This document shows positions 8,988 through 17,460 of a stretch of 64,000 nucleotides of DNA, piece by piece. The notes under the pieces are model-generated. The model saw nothing but the letters and a program-made list of their open reading frames with translations, made no database searches and was not told the DNA's origin. The translations under genes and the position numbers were made by a program. Numbering within the stretch: the stretch's first letter is position 1; each line of letters begins with the position of its first letter. Origin of the DNA: Acidobacterium sp049965615 (GTDB lineage: Bacteria; Acidobacteriota; Terriglobia; Terriglobales; Acidobacteriaceae); contig JBMFWD010000003.1 in assembly GCA_049965615.1 (NCBI GenBank), positions 1-64,000 of the forward strand, in the 5' to 3' direction.

Positions 8988-9526
8988 GCGCAGCGGCGGA
9001 AGAAAGTGAGGGGCTGGCAAGACGAAAGGGTGAGACACCTTGCGGTGACCCACCCTCCGTTCTCCGAATTTAGAAGCACTGGTTCGGTCATCCAGTGCGC
9101 GCCTACCGATTGACCTTTGCTCATTCTGGCTTCCACGAACTTGCGCTCGCTTCTTTCCAGTTTCACTCCGATCCGATGCGACGCGGAAACTTTGAATATG
9201 CATTCTTTGGCTGCTGGTTTCCCAACTGCTGCGAGGTTTCCGGCGCCGGTCCCCTCTCCGATTGCTTTTTCTCCGCTTCCTCCTTTTTGGGGGCTTGCGC
9301 CTCCGTTGAAACCAACAGTACTCCGAATTTGAGGATGTGGAAGAGCAAAATTCAGGGTTTTTCGGTGCAAAACACGGGATTTATTGTGCAAATCGAGTCT
9401 TGATGATTGAGAACGCAGGGGTTTGCGCCGCCCGGAAATGCAGCAGCCGGAATGCTTCCCTTGCCCGTGGTGGCGGGCTTCGCCTATGCTGAGGAGTTTT
9501 CTGAAGCGGGGAGCGATACTGAAGCC
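8988..9526. other. Noncoding region before the mutase gene
   Basis: About 540 bases. It contains the hairpin at 9028-9055 and no convincing coding sequence. Open frames here are short or antisense with low-complexity translations. No cobalamin-riboswitch B12 box was recognised, although the downstream enzyme needs B12. Confidence 0.5.
9028..9055. repeat. REP-like imperfect inverted repeat
   Basis: GGGTGAGACACC and GGTGACCCACCC pair as a 12-bp stem with two mismatches around a TTGC loop. It lies just after the membrane-protein gene without a T-run, so it looks more like a small intergenic repeat than a terminator. Confidence 0.35.
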
Positions 9527-11329
9527 ATGGCTGAGCGGGAAAAAGAAGCAAAGAGCGCGGCGGTGAAGGCCGTGGAAGAGGTGAAGGCCGGACGGCATCC
9601 TGGCGAGGCGGAGCTGCGCTGGGCTGAGGGGACGCTGGCGAAGGCGCTGGCGCGATCTCCTGAGCAGCCGATTGGCGCAGCGACAGGCGTAAACGTGGAC
9701 GAGGATGGGCAGGCGCGGTTCACGACGATATCCGGCGCGCCGGTGCGGCGGCTATATACGCAGGCGGATTTGCCGGAGGACTTTGAGGCAAACGCTGCGG
9801 AGTACCTGGGAATGCCGGGCGAGCCACCTTATACACGCGGGATTCACGCGACGGGCTACCGGGGCAAGCTCTGGACGATGCGGCAGTTTTCCGGGTTTGC
9901 GAGTCCGGAGGAAACGAATGAGCGGTACAAGTATCTGCTTGCGAATGGCGGCGGAGGCTTGTCGGTAGCATTTGATTTGCCGACGCTGATGGGCTGCGAC
10001 TCGGACGATGTGCTGAGCGAGGGCGAAGTGGGCAAATGCGGCGTGGCGATTGATTCGCTGGAGGACATGGAGATTCTGTTCTCGGGAATCGACCTGGAAA
10101 AGACGACGGTCTCGATGACGATCAATTCTCCGGCGAGCGTGCTGTGGGCAATGTACCTGGTGGTAGCCGAGCGTCAGGGCGCGGACTGGGGGAAGATTTC
10201 CGGGACGCTGCAGAACGATATTTTGAAGGAGTACATCGCGCAGAAGGAGTTCATTTATCCGCCAGCGCCGTCGATGCGGCTGGTGATCGACACATTTGAG
10301 TTCGGGGCGAAGTATGTGCCTCGGTTCAATCCGATTTCGATTTCCGGGTACCACATTCGGGAGGCTGGCTCGACGGCGCTGCAGGAACTGGCGTTTACGC
10401 TCTATGACGGAGTGGAGTACGTAGAGTGGGCGCTGCGGCGCGGGCTCGACGTGGATGAGTTTGCTCCCCGGCTGAGCTTTTTCTTCAACGCGCACAATGA
10501 TTTCTTCGAGGAGATTGCGAAGTATCGGGCGGCGCGGAAGATCTGGCACAAGGTGATGACGGAGCGGTTCGGGGCAAAGCAGGCGCGATCGGCGTGGATG
10601 CGCTTCCATACGCAGACGGCGGGCGTTTCTCTGACGGCGCAGCAGCCGAAGAACAACATTGCGCGGGTGGCGCTGCAGGCGATGGCGGCGGTGCTGGGCG
10701 GGACGCAGTCGCTGCACACGGATTCGTTTGACGAAGCGCTGGCGCTGCCGACCGAAGAGGCGGCGCGGATTGCGCTGCGGACCCAGCAGATCATTGCGTA
10801 CGAAACGGGCGTGGCGGGCGTGGTGGACCCGCTGGGGGGATCGTATTTTGTGGAGGCGCAGACGCTGCACATGGAGCGTGGGGCGTTCGAGTATTTTGAG
10901 AAGCTGGACCGGATGGGCGGGATGATCCAGGCGATTGAGAAAGGGTTTCCTCAAAAGGAGATTGCCGAGGCGAGCTACCGCTACCAGCGGGCGGTGGAGG
11001 CCGGAGAAAAAGTGATTGTGGGCGTGAACGCTTTCACGGTGGAGGAGCCACCGCCGCAAATTCTGTACATTGACGAGAGCGTGCGTGAGGCACAGACGGC
11101 AAAGCTGAAAGCTCTGCGGACGCGCCGTTCGAATGAGGCCGTCCAGCGCTCCCTGGATGCGCTTTGCCGGGCGGCGGGGCGTGAGCCGGAAGCGGCGCGC
11201 GAGGGCGTTTCGTCTGCGAACACGATGCCGTATTTGCTGGACTGCGTGCGGGCTTACGCGACGGTGGGCGAGATATGCAACGCCCTGAAGAAAGTGATGG
11301 GGACGTGGGAGGAGACCAGCCTGGCGTAA
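9527..11329 (+). CDS. Acyl-CoA mutase large subunit, isobutyryl-CoA mutase type
   Basis: 600 residues from the ATG at 9527. This is the TIM-barrel substrate domain of coenzyme-B12 acyl-CoA mutases (RQFSGFASPEETN, GLSVAFDLPT, TLQNDILKEY, SISGYHIREAG with the B12-facing His). There is no C-terminal B12-binding domain, so a separate small subunit is needed and is not in this window. The position equivalent to methylmalonyl-CoA mutase Tyr89 is Phe121, and that of Arg207 is Gln239. Both residues are known for isobutyryl-CoA mutase and argue against methylmalonyl-CoA as substrate. An upstream in-frame start at 9407 would add 40 poorly conserved residues. Confidence 0.85.
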   Translation: MAEREKEAKSAAVKAVEEVKAGRHPGEAELRWAEGTLAKALARSPEQPIGAATGVNVDEDGQARFTTISGAPVRRLYTQADLPEDFEANAAEYLGMPGEPPYTRGIHATGYRGKLWTMRQFSGFASPEETNERYKYLLANGGGGLSVAFDLPTLMGCDSDDVLSEGEVGKCGVAIDSLEDMEILFSGIDLEKTTVSMTINSPASVLWAMYLVVAERQGADWGKISGTLQNDILKEYIAQKEFIYPPAPSMRLVIDTFEFGAKYVPRFNPISISGYHIREAGSTALQELAFTLYDGVEYVEWALRRGLDVDEFAPRLSFFFNAHNDFFEEIAKYRAARKIWHKVMTERFGAKQARSAWMRFHTQTAGVSLTAQQPKNNIARVALQAMAAVLGGTQSLHTDSFDEALALPTEEAARIALRTQQIIAYETGVAGVVDPLGGSYFVEAQTLHMERGAFEYFEKLDRMGGMIQAIEKGFPQKEIAEASYRYQRAVEAGEKVIVGVNAFTVEEPPPQILYIDESVREAQTAKLKALRTRRSNEAVQRSLDALCRAAGREPEAAREGVSSANTMPYLLDCVRAYATVGEICNALKKVMGTWEETSLA

Positions 11330-11404
11330 CGTTTACCGGCTACATGCAAGACTAAATCGCTAAACTTGATGCAAATACCCTAAGTTCCGTGCTAAAAATG
11401 CGTT

Positions 11405-12493
11405 GTGAAAAAATCCGCCGCTGACACGCAATCCTCGGGCACCATCAACCTGAAACAGCTCTCCGAGTTGCTGAATCTTTCTCAGACGACGATTTCGCTC
11501 GTTCTGAACCACTCTCCGAACGCAAAGTCGATTCCGATGCATACGCGCGAGCGGATTCGCGAGGCCGCGATCAAGTACAACTACCGGCCGAATTATTTTG
11601 CGCGCTCCCTGCGGCGGAGCAAGAGCATGTCGATCGGCGTGGTGGTCCCCGACATGAGCGACGGGTACTTTACGCTGCTGATGCACTCGGTGGAGCGGTA
11701 CCTGATCAAGGCGAAGTACTTCTACTTCATGGCGAGCCATTTCCGGAATCCTGAGCTGACGACGGAGTATGTGCAGATGCTGCTGGAGCGGGCGGTGGAC
11801 GGACTACTGGTGCTGGACACGCCTGCAAAGATCGACGCAAAGGTTCCGATTGTAGCCATCTCGGCGCATAACCCCGCCGAAGGCGCGACGAACATTGTGC
11901 TGGACCATGACCTGGCGGCGATGCTTGCGCTGAAGCACCTCCAGGAACTCGGGCACAAGCGGATTGCCTTCATGCGCGGCCCAAAAATCATCAGCGACGC
12001 GCACTACCGGTGGCAAGGTATTACCAAGGCGGCTGAGACGCTGGGCATCACGATTCATCCCGAGCTCACCATTACCCTGCCGGAACTGGACCAGACGCCG
12101 ATGCATGGATACAAGGCCATGCGAAAGCTGCTAAAGGCCACGCGGGACTTTACGGCAATCTTCTGCTTCAACGATATTTGCGCGTTTGGCGCGGTCCGCG
12201 CGATTGACGACGTGGGGCTGCGGGTGCCGGAGGATATCTCCGTGGTGGGCTTCGACGATATTTCGAGCGCGGCCTATCATCAGCCGAGCCTGACGACGGT
12301 GCGGCAGCCGCTGCAGGAGATGGGAACGAAGGGTGCGCGGATTCTGCTGGACCGGATCAACCACCCGAACAAGAGCTATCCAGGCGAAGTAGTCATGGAG
12401 CCGGAGCTGATCGTGCGCGAGTCGACGGGACCGGCGCCGGCACCGAAGGCAAAATTGGCGCGCGCAAAGGAAACCGTAAGGGTTACTCCTTGA
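11405..12493 (+). CDS. LacI-family transcriptional regulator (copy 1)
   Basis: 362 residues from a GTG start. The N-terminal helix-turn-helix (LKQLSELLNLSQTTISLVLN, about residues 16-35) is followed by a hinge with the phrase KSIPMHTRERI, then a periplasmic-binding-protein-like sensor domain (about 74-340; IGVVVPDMSDGYF, GFDDISSAAYHQPSLTTVRQP). It lies 75 nt downstream of the mutase in the same direction, so it may respond to that pathway, but this is only positional. Its last 11 nt overlap the end of the convergent DUF1641 gene. It is clearly paralogous to the regulator at 21323-22402. Confidence 0.88.
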   Translation: MKKSAADTQSSGTINLKQLSELLNLSQTTISLVLNHSPNAKSIPMHTRERIREAAIKYNYRPNYFARSLRRSKSMSIGVVVPDMSDGYFTLLMHSVERYLIKAKYFYFMASHFRNPELTTEYVQMLLERAVDGLLVLDTPAKIDAKVPIVAISAHNPAEGATNIVLDHDLAAMLALKHLQELGHKRIAFMRGPKIISDAHYRWQGITKAAETLGITIHPELTITLPELDQTPMHGYKAMRKLLKATRDFTAIFCFNDICAFGAVRAIDDVGLRVPEDISVVGFDDISSAAYHQPSLTTVRQPLQEMGTKGARILLDRINHPNKSYPGEVVMEPELIVRESTGPAPAPKAKLARAKETVRVTP

Positions 12494-12938
12494 GGACTTT
12501 GCCGGCAGCTTCGAGAGCGGCGATGCCGACCTGGAGAGCGCGCCGGGTGTCTGGCGAGGTGGCCTGACCAAGGATGGAAAAGAGGGACGGCACGGATTGA
12601 CCGGAGGCCTGGGCGGTGGCGGCAGTAACGCCTTCGAGCACGGCGCTGAGCTTTTGAGGATCGATGCGGCCCAGCAACTGGATGAGAACGAAGCCGTTGC
12701 GGATGGCGACAGCAGCCTCGGGCGCGGCAAACATCTTTGAAGCGTGGGTGATGACGGTGTCCTGCGCCGCAAGCAAGCCGCGGAGCAGTTCGAGCGTGCC
12801 GGAGTTGTGCGCTTCCTCGATCAATTTGTAACAGGCAAGGAGCGCTTCTGCGTGCTCGATGGGAGCATCGGCAAGACGTCGCTGGATTTCGTCGCGTGGA
12901 TTCTGTTCCGAAGGGCGGAATTCAATGGGTTTTGCCAT
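12483..12938 (-). CDS. DUF1641 protein, formate dehydrogenase-associated
   Basis: 151 residues, mostly helical and soluble, with the GLLAAQDTVI segment of DUF1641 proteins. In many bacteria a DUF1641 protein is encoded beside an FdhF-type formate dehydrogenase (for example yrhD beside yrhE in Bacillus), and this gene starts 3 nt after the molybdoenzyme stop. A role as partner or small subunit of that enzyme is inferred from context. No cofactor-binding motif is visible. Confidence 0.75.
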   Translation of the reverse strand: MAKPIEFRPSEQNPRDEIQRRLADAPIEHAEALLACYKLIEEAHNSGTLELLRGLLAAQDTVITHASKMFAAPEAAVAIRNGFVLIQLLGRIDPQKLSAVLEGVTAATAQASGQSVPSLFSILGQATSPDTRRALQVGIAALEAAGKVLKE

Positions 12939-12941
12939 GAT

Positions 12942-15929
12942 TTACTTTCCTGCCTTGATCTGGACGAGCTGATCTGGAGCGCCGTCTGGTAGTTTGTAAT
13001 CGTTTCGGTTCCACTTGCGCTGGATCTCGACTCCATTTTGCGGGGTACGGCTTCCGTTGCGGAAGTTGATGCGCGGAAGCGGATCGGGGCCGAGTTCGGG
13101 TAAGGGTTCGAGGCGGACGGAAGTTTCCTTGTAGGCGGGCGTGTGGGTTTCGCGGTCTGTGAAGTGACCGGTCAGGCGATTGACGCCGTTGTCCGCATGG
13201 GTGTTCAGCGGGAGATAGACTTCCCTGCCCCGAACGCGGTCGCTGATGAGCACCTGGATGCGGATGCTGCCGTTGCGCGAGATGACGCGTGTCCACTGGC
13301 CGGTGGTGAGGCCGTGCTGGGCGGCGACTTCGCGGGAGATTTCGAGAAATGGGTTCGGAGTTTCTTCGTGAATGCCGGGGACGCGGCCGGTCATGTTGGC
13401 TTCGTGAAAGTGCTCGAGCAGACGGCCGTTGTTGAGGTGGAGATCGTACTCGTTGTCTTCGGTTTCGCAGGGCGGAATGTATTCGAGCGGATAGAGACGG
13501 GCCTTGCCATCCGGGAAAGCGAAGCGTTCGGTGTAGAGGAGCGGTTGGTCTGTACCGTCGGCGGCGACGGGCCACTGGAGGGAGTTGTAGCCTTCGAGGC
13601 GGTCGTAGTGGATGCCGGCGAACATGGGGGCGAGGGATGCGGCCTCGTGCATGATGTCGGCGGGGTGATGGTAAGTCCAGTTAGCCCCCATGCGGTTGGC
13701 CAGGTCGCGGGTGATGCGCCAGTCGGGGCGGCTGTCGCCGAGCGGATCAAAGACCTGGTAGAGACGCTGGACGCGGCGCTCGGTGTTGGTGAAGGTGCCT
13801 TCCTTTTCGAGCGATGGGCTGGCTGGGAGGACGACGTCGGCGAAGCGGCAGGTGGAGGAGAAGAAGATGTCCTGCACGACGAAGAAGTCGAGTTTCTCGA
13901 AGCCTCCGCCGACGTAGCCGGCATTGGAGTCGGCGGCGTACATGTCTTCTCCGGCGAGGTACATGGCCTTGAGCTTGCCGTCGTAGATGGCGCGGATCAT
14001 CTCGTGATTGTCGAGCCCTTTGGTGGACGGGATGGGCACACCCCAGCCTTTTTCATAGCGTGCGCGGGCTTCGGGTTCGTCGATGTGTTCATAGCCGGGA
14101 AACCATGCGGGCATGGAGCCGAAATCGCTGGCTCCCTGCACATTGTTGTGCCCGCGGAGGGGGTAGGCGCCGGTGCCGGGGCGCATGTAGTTGCCGGTGA
14201 CGAGCAGCAGGTTGGAGATGGCGGTGGAGGTGTCTGATCCGGCGCAGTGCTGGGTGACGCCCATGGCCCAGAGGATGCACATGGAGGGCGCGGCAGCAAT
14301 CTCCTTTGCGACGGCGATGAGGACGGAGAGCGGGACGCCGCAGGCCTCGGCGGCATACTCCATGGTGAAGGGCTCAAGGCTGGCGGAGTATTCGTGGAGT
14401 CCGTTGACCCAGCGGGCAAGGAAGTCGAGTTTGGCGTGGCCGTTGTCGAGCATGTAGCGGCTGAGGGCAGAGAGCCAGATGAGGTCGGTGCCGGGCTTGG
14501 GGCGGAAGAAGATGTCGGCGCGTTCGGCCATCTCGTGCCTGCGAATGTCCGCAACGATGAGCTTTTGGCCGCGCAGTTTGTGGGCCTGCTTGACGCGGGT
14601 GGCGAGCACGGGATGTGCTTCCGCCGGGTTGGCGCCGACGATCATGACGAGCGAGGATTGCGCGATGTCGCTGATGGAGCCGGAGTCGCCGCCGTAGCCG
14701 ACGGTGCGGAAGAGGCCCTGCGTGGCCGGAGACTGGCAGTAGCGGGAGCAGTTGTCGATGTTATTGGTGCCGATGACGGTGCGGGCGAACTTCTGCATGA
14801 GGTAGCTCTCTTCGTTGGTGCATTTGGACGAAGAGATGACGCCGATGGAGTCGGGACCGTGGGCGGCTTTGATCTCCATAAGGCGGCGGGAGACGAGGTC
14901 GAGGGCTTCGTCCCAGGTGGCCGGGCGGAAGGTGTTGCCTTCGCGGATGAGCGGGGTCTTGATACGGTCGGGGCTGTTGACGTAGTCCCAGCCGAATTTG
15001 CCTTTGACGCAGGTAGAGATGTCGTTGGCGGGACCGTCGCCGGGCTGGACCTTGAGGATGTGACGGTCGCGAGTCCAGACATCGAAACTGCAACCGACGC
15101 CGCAGTAGGTGCAGACGGTTTTGGTGCGGCGGGTGCGGGTTTCGCGCATGGCGGCTTCGGTTTCTGAGATGTCGAGGATTGGTCCGTAGCCGATCTCCGG
15201 CTCGACACCTTTGACGAGGTTAATCATGTTGTCGATGGCCTGCGGGGGCCAGTGGGTGAGGTAGCCGGCCTGGCCGAGCATGGATTTTTCCATGAGCGCG
15301 TTGCACGGGCAGACCGTGATGCAGTGGCCGCAGGAGACGCAACTGGAGCCTGCGATCTCTGCCCCGCCGTCCCATAGGACGCGGGGGTGTTCGCTTTCCC
15401 AGTTGATGGAGAGGGTTTCGTTGACCTGATAGTTCTGGCAGGCCTCGACGCAGCGCCCACAAAGGATGCACTGGCTGGGATCGTAGCGGTAGAAGGGGTT
15501 GGAGTGATCCTGCGGGTAGGGCTTGGGCTGGTAGGGGTATTTCTGATGCTCAACGTGGAGCATGGCTGTGGTGTTGTGGACGGTGCAGTCCTGATTGTTG
15601 TTGTCGCAGACGGTGCAGTAGAGCATGTGGCGCTCCAGGATGCGGTTGAAGGCCTCGTTCTGGGCGCGCTGGGCGCGGGGGGTGGCGGTTTCGACCGAGA
15701 GGCCATCCGTGACGGTGGTGGCGCAGGCGCGGGTGAGATCGCCGTTGATTTCGACGAGGCAGGTGTCGCAGCTCTGGATGGGGCCAAGGTGCGGTTCGTA
15801 GCAGACCTGCGGAAGCTGGATGGCGGCCCGGTTGAGCACGTCAATCAGGCGCTCGCCGGAGTGGGCTTCGATGGCGGTTCCGTTGATCTGGATCCGGCAG
15901 TGCTGGACGGAAGGGGTGGTGGGGTCCAT
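12942..15929 (-). CDS. fdhF: Formate dehydrogenase alpha subunit-like molybdoenzyme
   Basis: 995 residues. The N-terminus is a NuoG-like electron-transfer arm: 2Fe-2S ligands Cys43, 54, 57 and 69; a His/Cys cluster at His101, Cys105, 108 and 115; and two 4Fe-4S clusters (Cys154/157/160/164 and Cys197/200/203/207). The molybdopterin domain follows, with its own 4Fe-4S motif (Cys273/276/280/307). The active-site Cys is residue 398 in NCSRYCQSPATQG. The His that normally follows this Cys/Sec in formate dehydrogenases is Gln399 here. CO2/formate chemistry is therefore likely but not certain. No fdhD or NAD/FMN subunit genes are adjacent; the C-terminus is the usual dinucleotide-binding domain. 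Confidence 0.85.
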   Translation of the reverse strand: MDPTTPSVQHCRIQINGTAIEAHSGERLIDVLNRAAIQLPQVCYEPHLGPIQSCDTCLVEINGDLTRACATTVTDGLSVETATPRAQRAQNEAFNRILERHMLYCTVCDNNNQDCTVHNTTAMLHVEHQKYPYQPKPYPQDHSNPFYRYDPSQCILCGRCVEACQNYQVNETLSINWESEHPRVLWDGGAEIAGSSCVSCGHCITVCPCNALMEKSMLGQAGYLTHWPPQAIDNMINLVKGVEPEIGYGPILDISETEAAMRETRTRRTKTVCTYCGVGCSFDVWTRDRHILKVQPGDGPANDISTCVKGKFGWDYVNSPDRIKTPLIREGNTFRPATWDEALDLVSRRLMEIKAAHGPDSIGVISSSKCTNEESYLMQKFARTVIGTNNIDNCSRYCQSPATQGLFRTVGYGGDSGSISDIAQSSLVMIVGANPAEAHPVLATRVKQAHKLRGQKLIVADIRRHEMAERADIFFRPKPGTDLIWLSALSRYMLDNGHAKLDFLARWVNGLHEYSASLEPFTMEYAAEACGVPLSVLIAVAKEIAAAPSMCILWAMGVTQHCAGSDTSTAISNLLLVTGNYMRPGTGAYPLRGHNNVQGASDFGSMPAWFPGYEHIDEPEARARYEKGWGVPIPSTKGLDNHEMIRAIYDGKLKAMYLAGEDMYAADSNAGYVGGGFEKLDFFVVQDIFFSSTCRFADVVLPASPSLEKEGTFTNTERRVQRLYQVFDPLGDSRPDWRITRDLANRMGANWTYHHPADIMHEAASLAPMFAGIHYDRLEGYNSLQWPVAADGTDQPLLYTERFAFPDGKARLYPLEYIPPCETEDNEYDLHLNNGRLLEHFHEANMTGRVPGIHEETPNPFLEISREVAAQHGLTTGQWTRVISRNGSIRIQVLISDRVRGREVYLPLNTHADNGVNRLTGHFTDRETHTPAYKETSVRLEPLPELGPDPLPRINFRNGSRTPQNGVEIQRKWNRNDYKLPDGAPDQLVQIKAGK

Positions 15930-16049
15930 GGTTCCTCGTCAGGGGATTGAGAGCGTTGGAGGCGAATGCAGCAGACGATGCTTTGCATGCACGGGCCACG
16001 ATAGGAGTTTTCACACGTGATAGCAAGAGGATGAGGCTTACAAAAGAAA

Positions 16050-16082
16050 GGCCTGTCGGCAGGAGCGTTCTGCCGACAGGCC
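16050..16082 (-). terminator. Terminator downstream of the regulatory-domain protein gene
   Basis: A perfect 13-bp stem (GGCCTGTCGGCAG / CTGCCGACAGGCC) with a 7-nt loop, followed on the minus strand by CTTTCTTTTG. It isolates the fdhF transcript from the gene upstream. Confidence 0.7.
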
Positions 16083-16101
16083 GGTGGCGTTGAGCCGATG
16101 A

Positions 16102-17256
16102 CTACTTGGCGTTGGGAGGCAGGTTGGTGGTGAGCGCCTTGGAGAGAAATTCGCGGAGGATGTTTTCCAGCGCGTCTCCAGCGACGAGAATGCCGCCGTC
16201 CCGCATGGTGATGCCAAGGGAGCGGTCCTGCGGTGAATGGTAAGCGTTGGAGATGCCGGCGGCGGTGAAGTCGCCGAGCACGGCTGCGTAGCCGGGCTGC
16301 CAGTGGCCGTTGTCTCCCTTGGAGACGACAGAGGACCGAATGGCGTACCAGAGGCGGGAGCCGAAGCTGCCGGTTCCCTTGTAGAAGTAGCGAGGGTCCT
16401 GGTGGAACAGGACAGGATAGACACCTTCGCCGAAGATGCGGGAGATGTTGGAGTCTGCGTACGAAGCGCCAAAGCGTTTGCCATAGCCGGACCACCCGGT
16501 TCCGTAACCGGGGTAAATGTTCTGCTCCTGCTCAAGGCCGGCGACAGCGGCCGCCACGCCGAAGATGAAGGGATCACGAATGGTGCGCAGGGTGAGCTTC
16601 ATCTTGAGCTTCGGAGTAAGCGGCGCGGGGTTGGGCACGTAGCTGGTGAAAAAGTCGGGAATGATCCCGAGGACACGCTGCTTTTCTTCCTGATGCACCT
16701 GCTGGGTGGCCAGGTGGACCGTGGAAGCGTACACCGTGACGGTGGTGGTGGACCTGGGGAGCGGAATCTCGGTGATGTCGATGTGGTAGACCTCACCCTG
16801 TCCGAGCACGATGAGCGGCGAGGTGGTAGTGAGGTAGTCGTTCGCGGAGGCCTGCACATGGTAAGTGCCGGCGTTGAGGCCGGTGATTCGGAAGTTGCCC
16901 TGGGCATCGGTTCTGCCGGCGATGGCCTGCACAAGTCCCGAACCGTAAACGCGCAGAGGGGCGTTGGGCAGGGGCTGTCCGGCTGGGTTTTCCAGCGTTC
17001 CGACGATGACGCCGCCGGGCTGGGCCTGCGACGCGCTCTGGGTGGCGACTCCCGGAGCATTGGGAAGTGCGGCAACGGAGGAGGGTGTTTCCGCGTGGAG
17101 TGCGGCAGGAAGTGAAAGTAAAAGTACAAGAATAAGCCAGAAAGCACGGAAAGCAGGGGCCTTGTGGCAAGTCTTACAACGCGCGCTGCGGCCGGTCACC
17201 GAAATGTGGCGATCGCGGGCACACGAATGGGGGGCTTCGAGGGGATCACGAAACAT
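16102..17256 (-). CDS. Secreted protein with carboxypeptidase-regulatory-like domain
   Basis: About 384 residues. A signal peptide (FWLILVLLLSLPAALHA) is followed by a beta-sandwich carboxypeptidase-regulatory-like repeat (GVIVGTLENPAGQPLPNAPL to GTYHVQASANDY). A region of about 200 residues follows, rich in Gly, Tyr and Phe, with no known catalytic motif. Such proteins are abundant in Acidobacteria, often as surface proteins. The start is uncertain: the ATG at 17256 lacks a ribosome-binding site and leaves about 35 residues before the hydrophobic core. A GTG at 17199 would give a more normal signal peptide. Confidence 0.7.
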   Translation of the reverse strand: MFRDPLEAPHSCARDRHISVTGRSARCKTCHKAPAFRAFWLILVLLLSLPAALHAETPSSVAALPNAPGVATQSASQAQPGGVIVGTLENPAGQPLPNAPLRVYGSGLVQAIAGRTDAQGNFRITGLNAGTYHVQASANDYLTTTSPLIVLGQGEVYHIDITEIPLPRSTTTVTVYASTVHLATQQVHQEEKQRVLGIIPDFFTSYVPNPAPLTPKLKMKLTLRTIRDPFIFGVAAAVAGLEQEQNIYPGYGTGWSGYGKRFGASYADSNISRIFGEGVYPVLFHQDPRYFYKGTGSFGSRLWYAIRSSVVSKGDNGHWQPGYAAVLGDFTAAGISNAYHSPQDRSLGITMRDGGILVAGDALENILREFLSKALTTNLPPNAK

Positions 17257-17460
17257 AACGTTTAGATGCAGCAGAAGGCTATTCGTAACAACAAATGATT
17301 GGAATAAGTCTATTGTTTTCAATTATGTCGAGATTGTCATGGATGTCGAATTTGTCATTTTCTGTGGAAAATCCGGCGCGGGCAGGAACCGTTTGAACCC
17401 GGTGTTGCGTGTGATCATCCAAAGCGAGAGAGATTTTTGAAGACTGGACTCGGAGGTGGC

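Noticed and set aside
8669..9598. Long antisense frame of 309 codons across the membrane-protein gene and the mutase leader
   Set aside because: Translation is low-complexity, rich in Arg, Ser and Pro, and overlaps a better-supported gene on the other strand; explained by GC-rich codon bias.
14247..15167. Long plus-strand frame inside fdhF (306 codons)
   Set aside because: Acidic/glycine-rich shadow of the molybdoenzyme; no motif, no ribosome-binding site.
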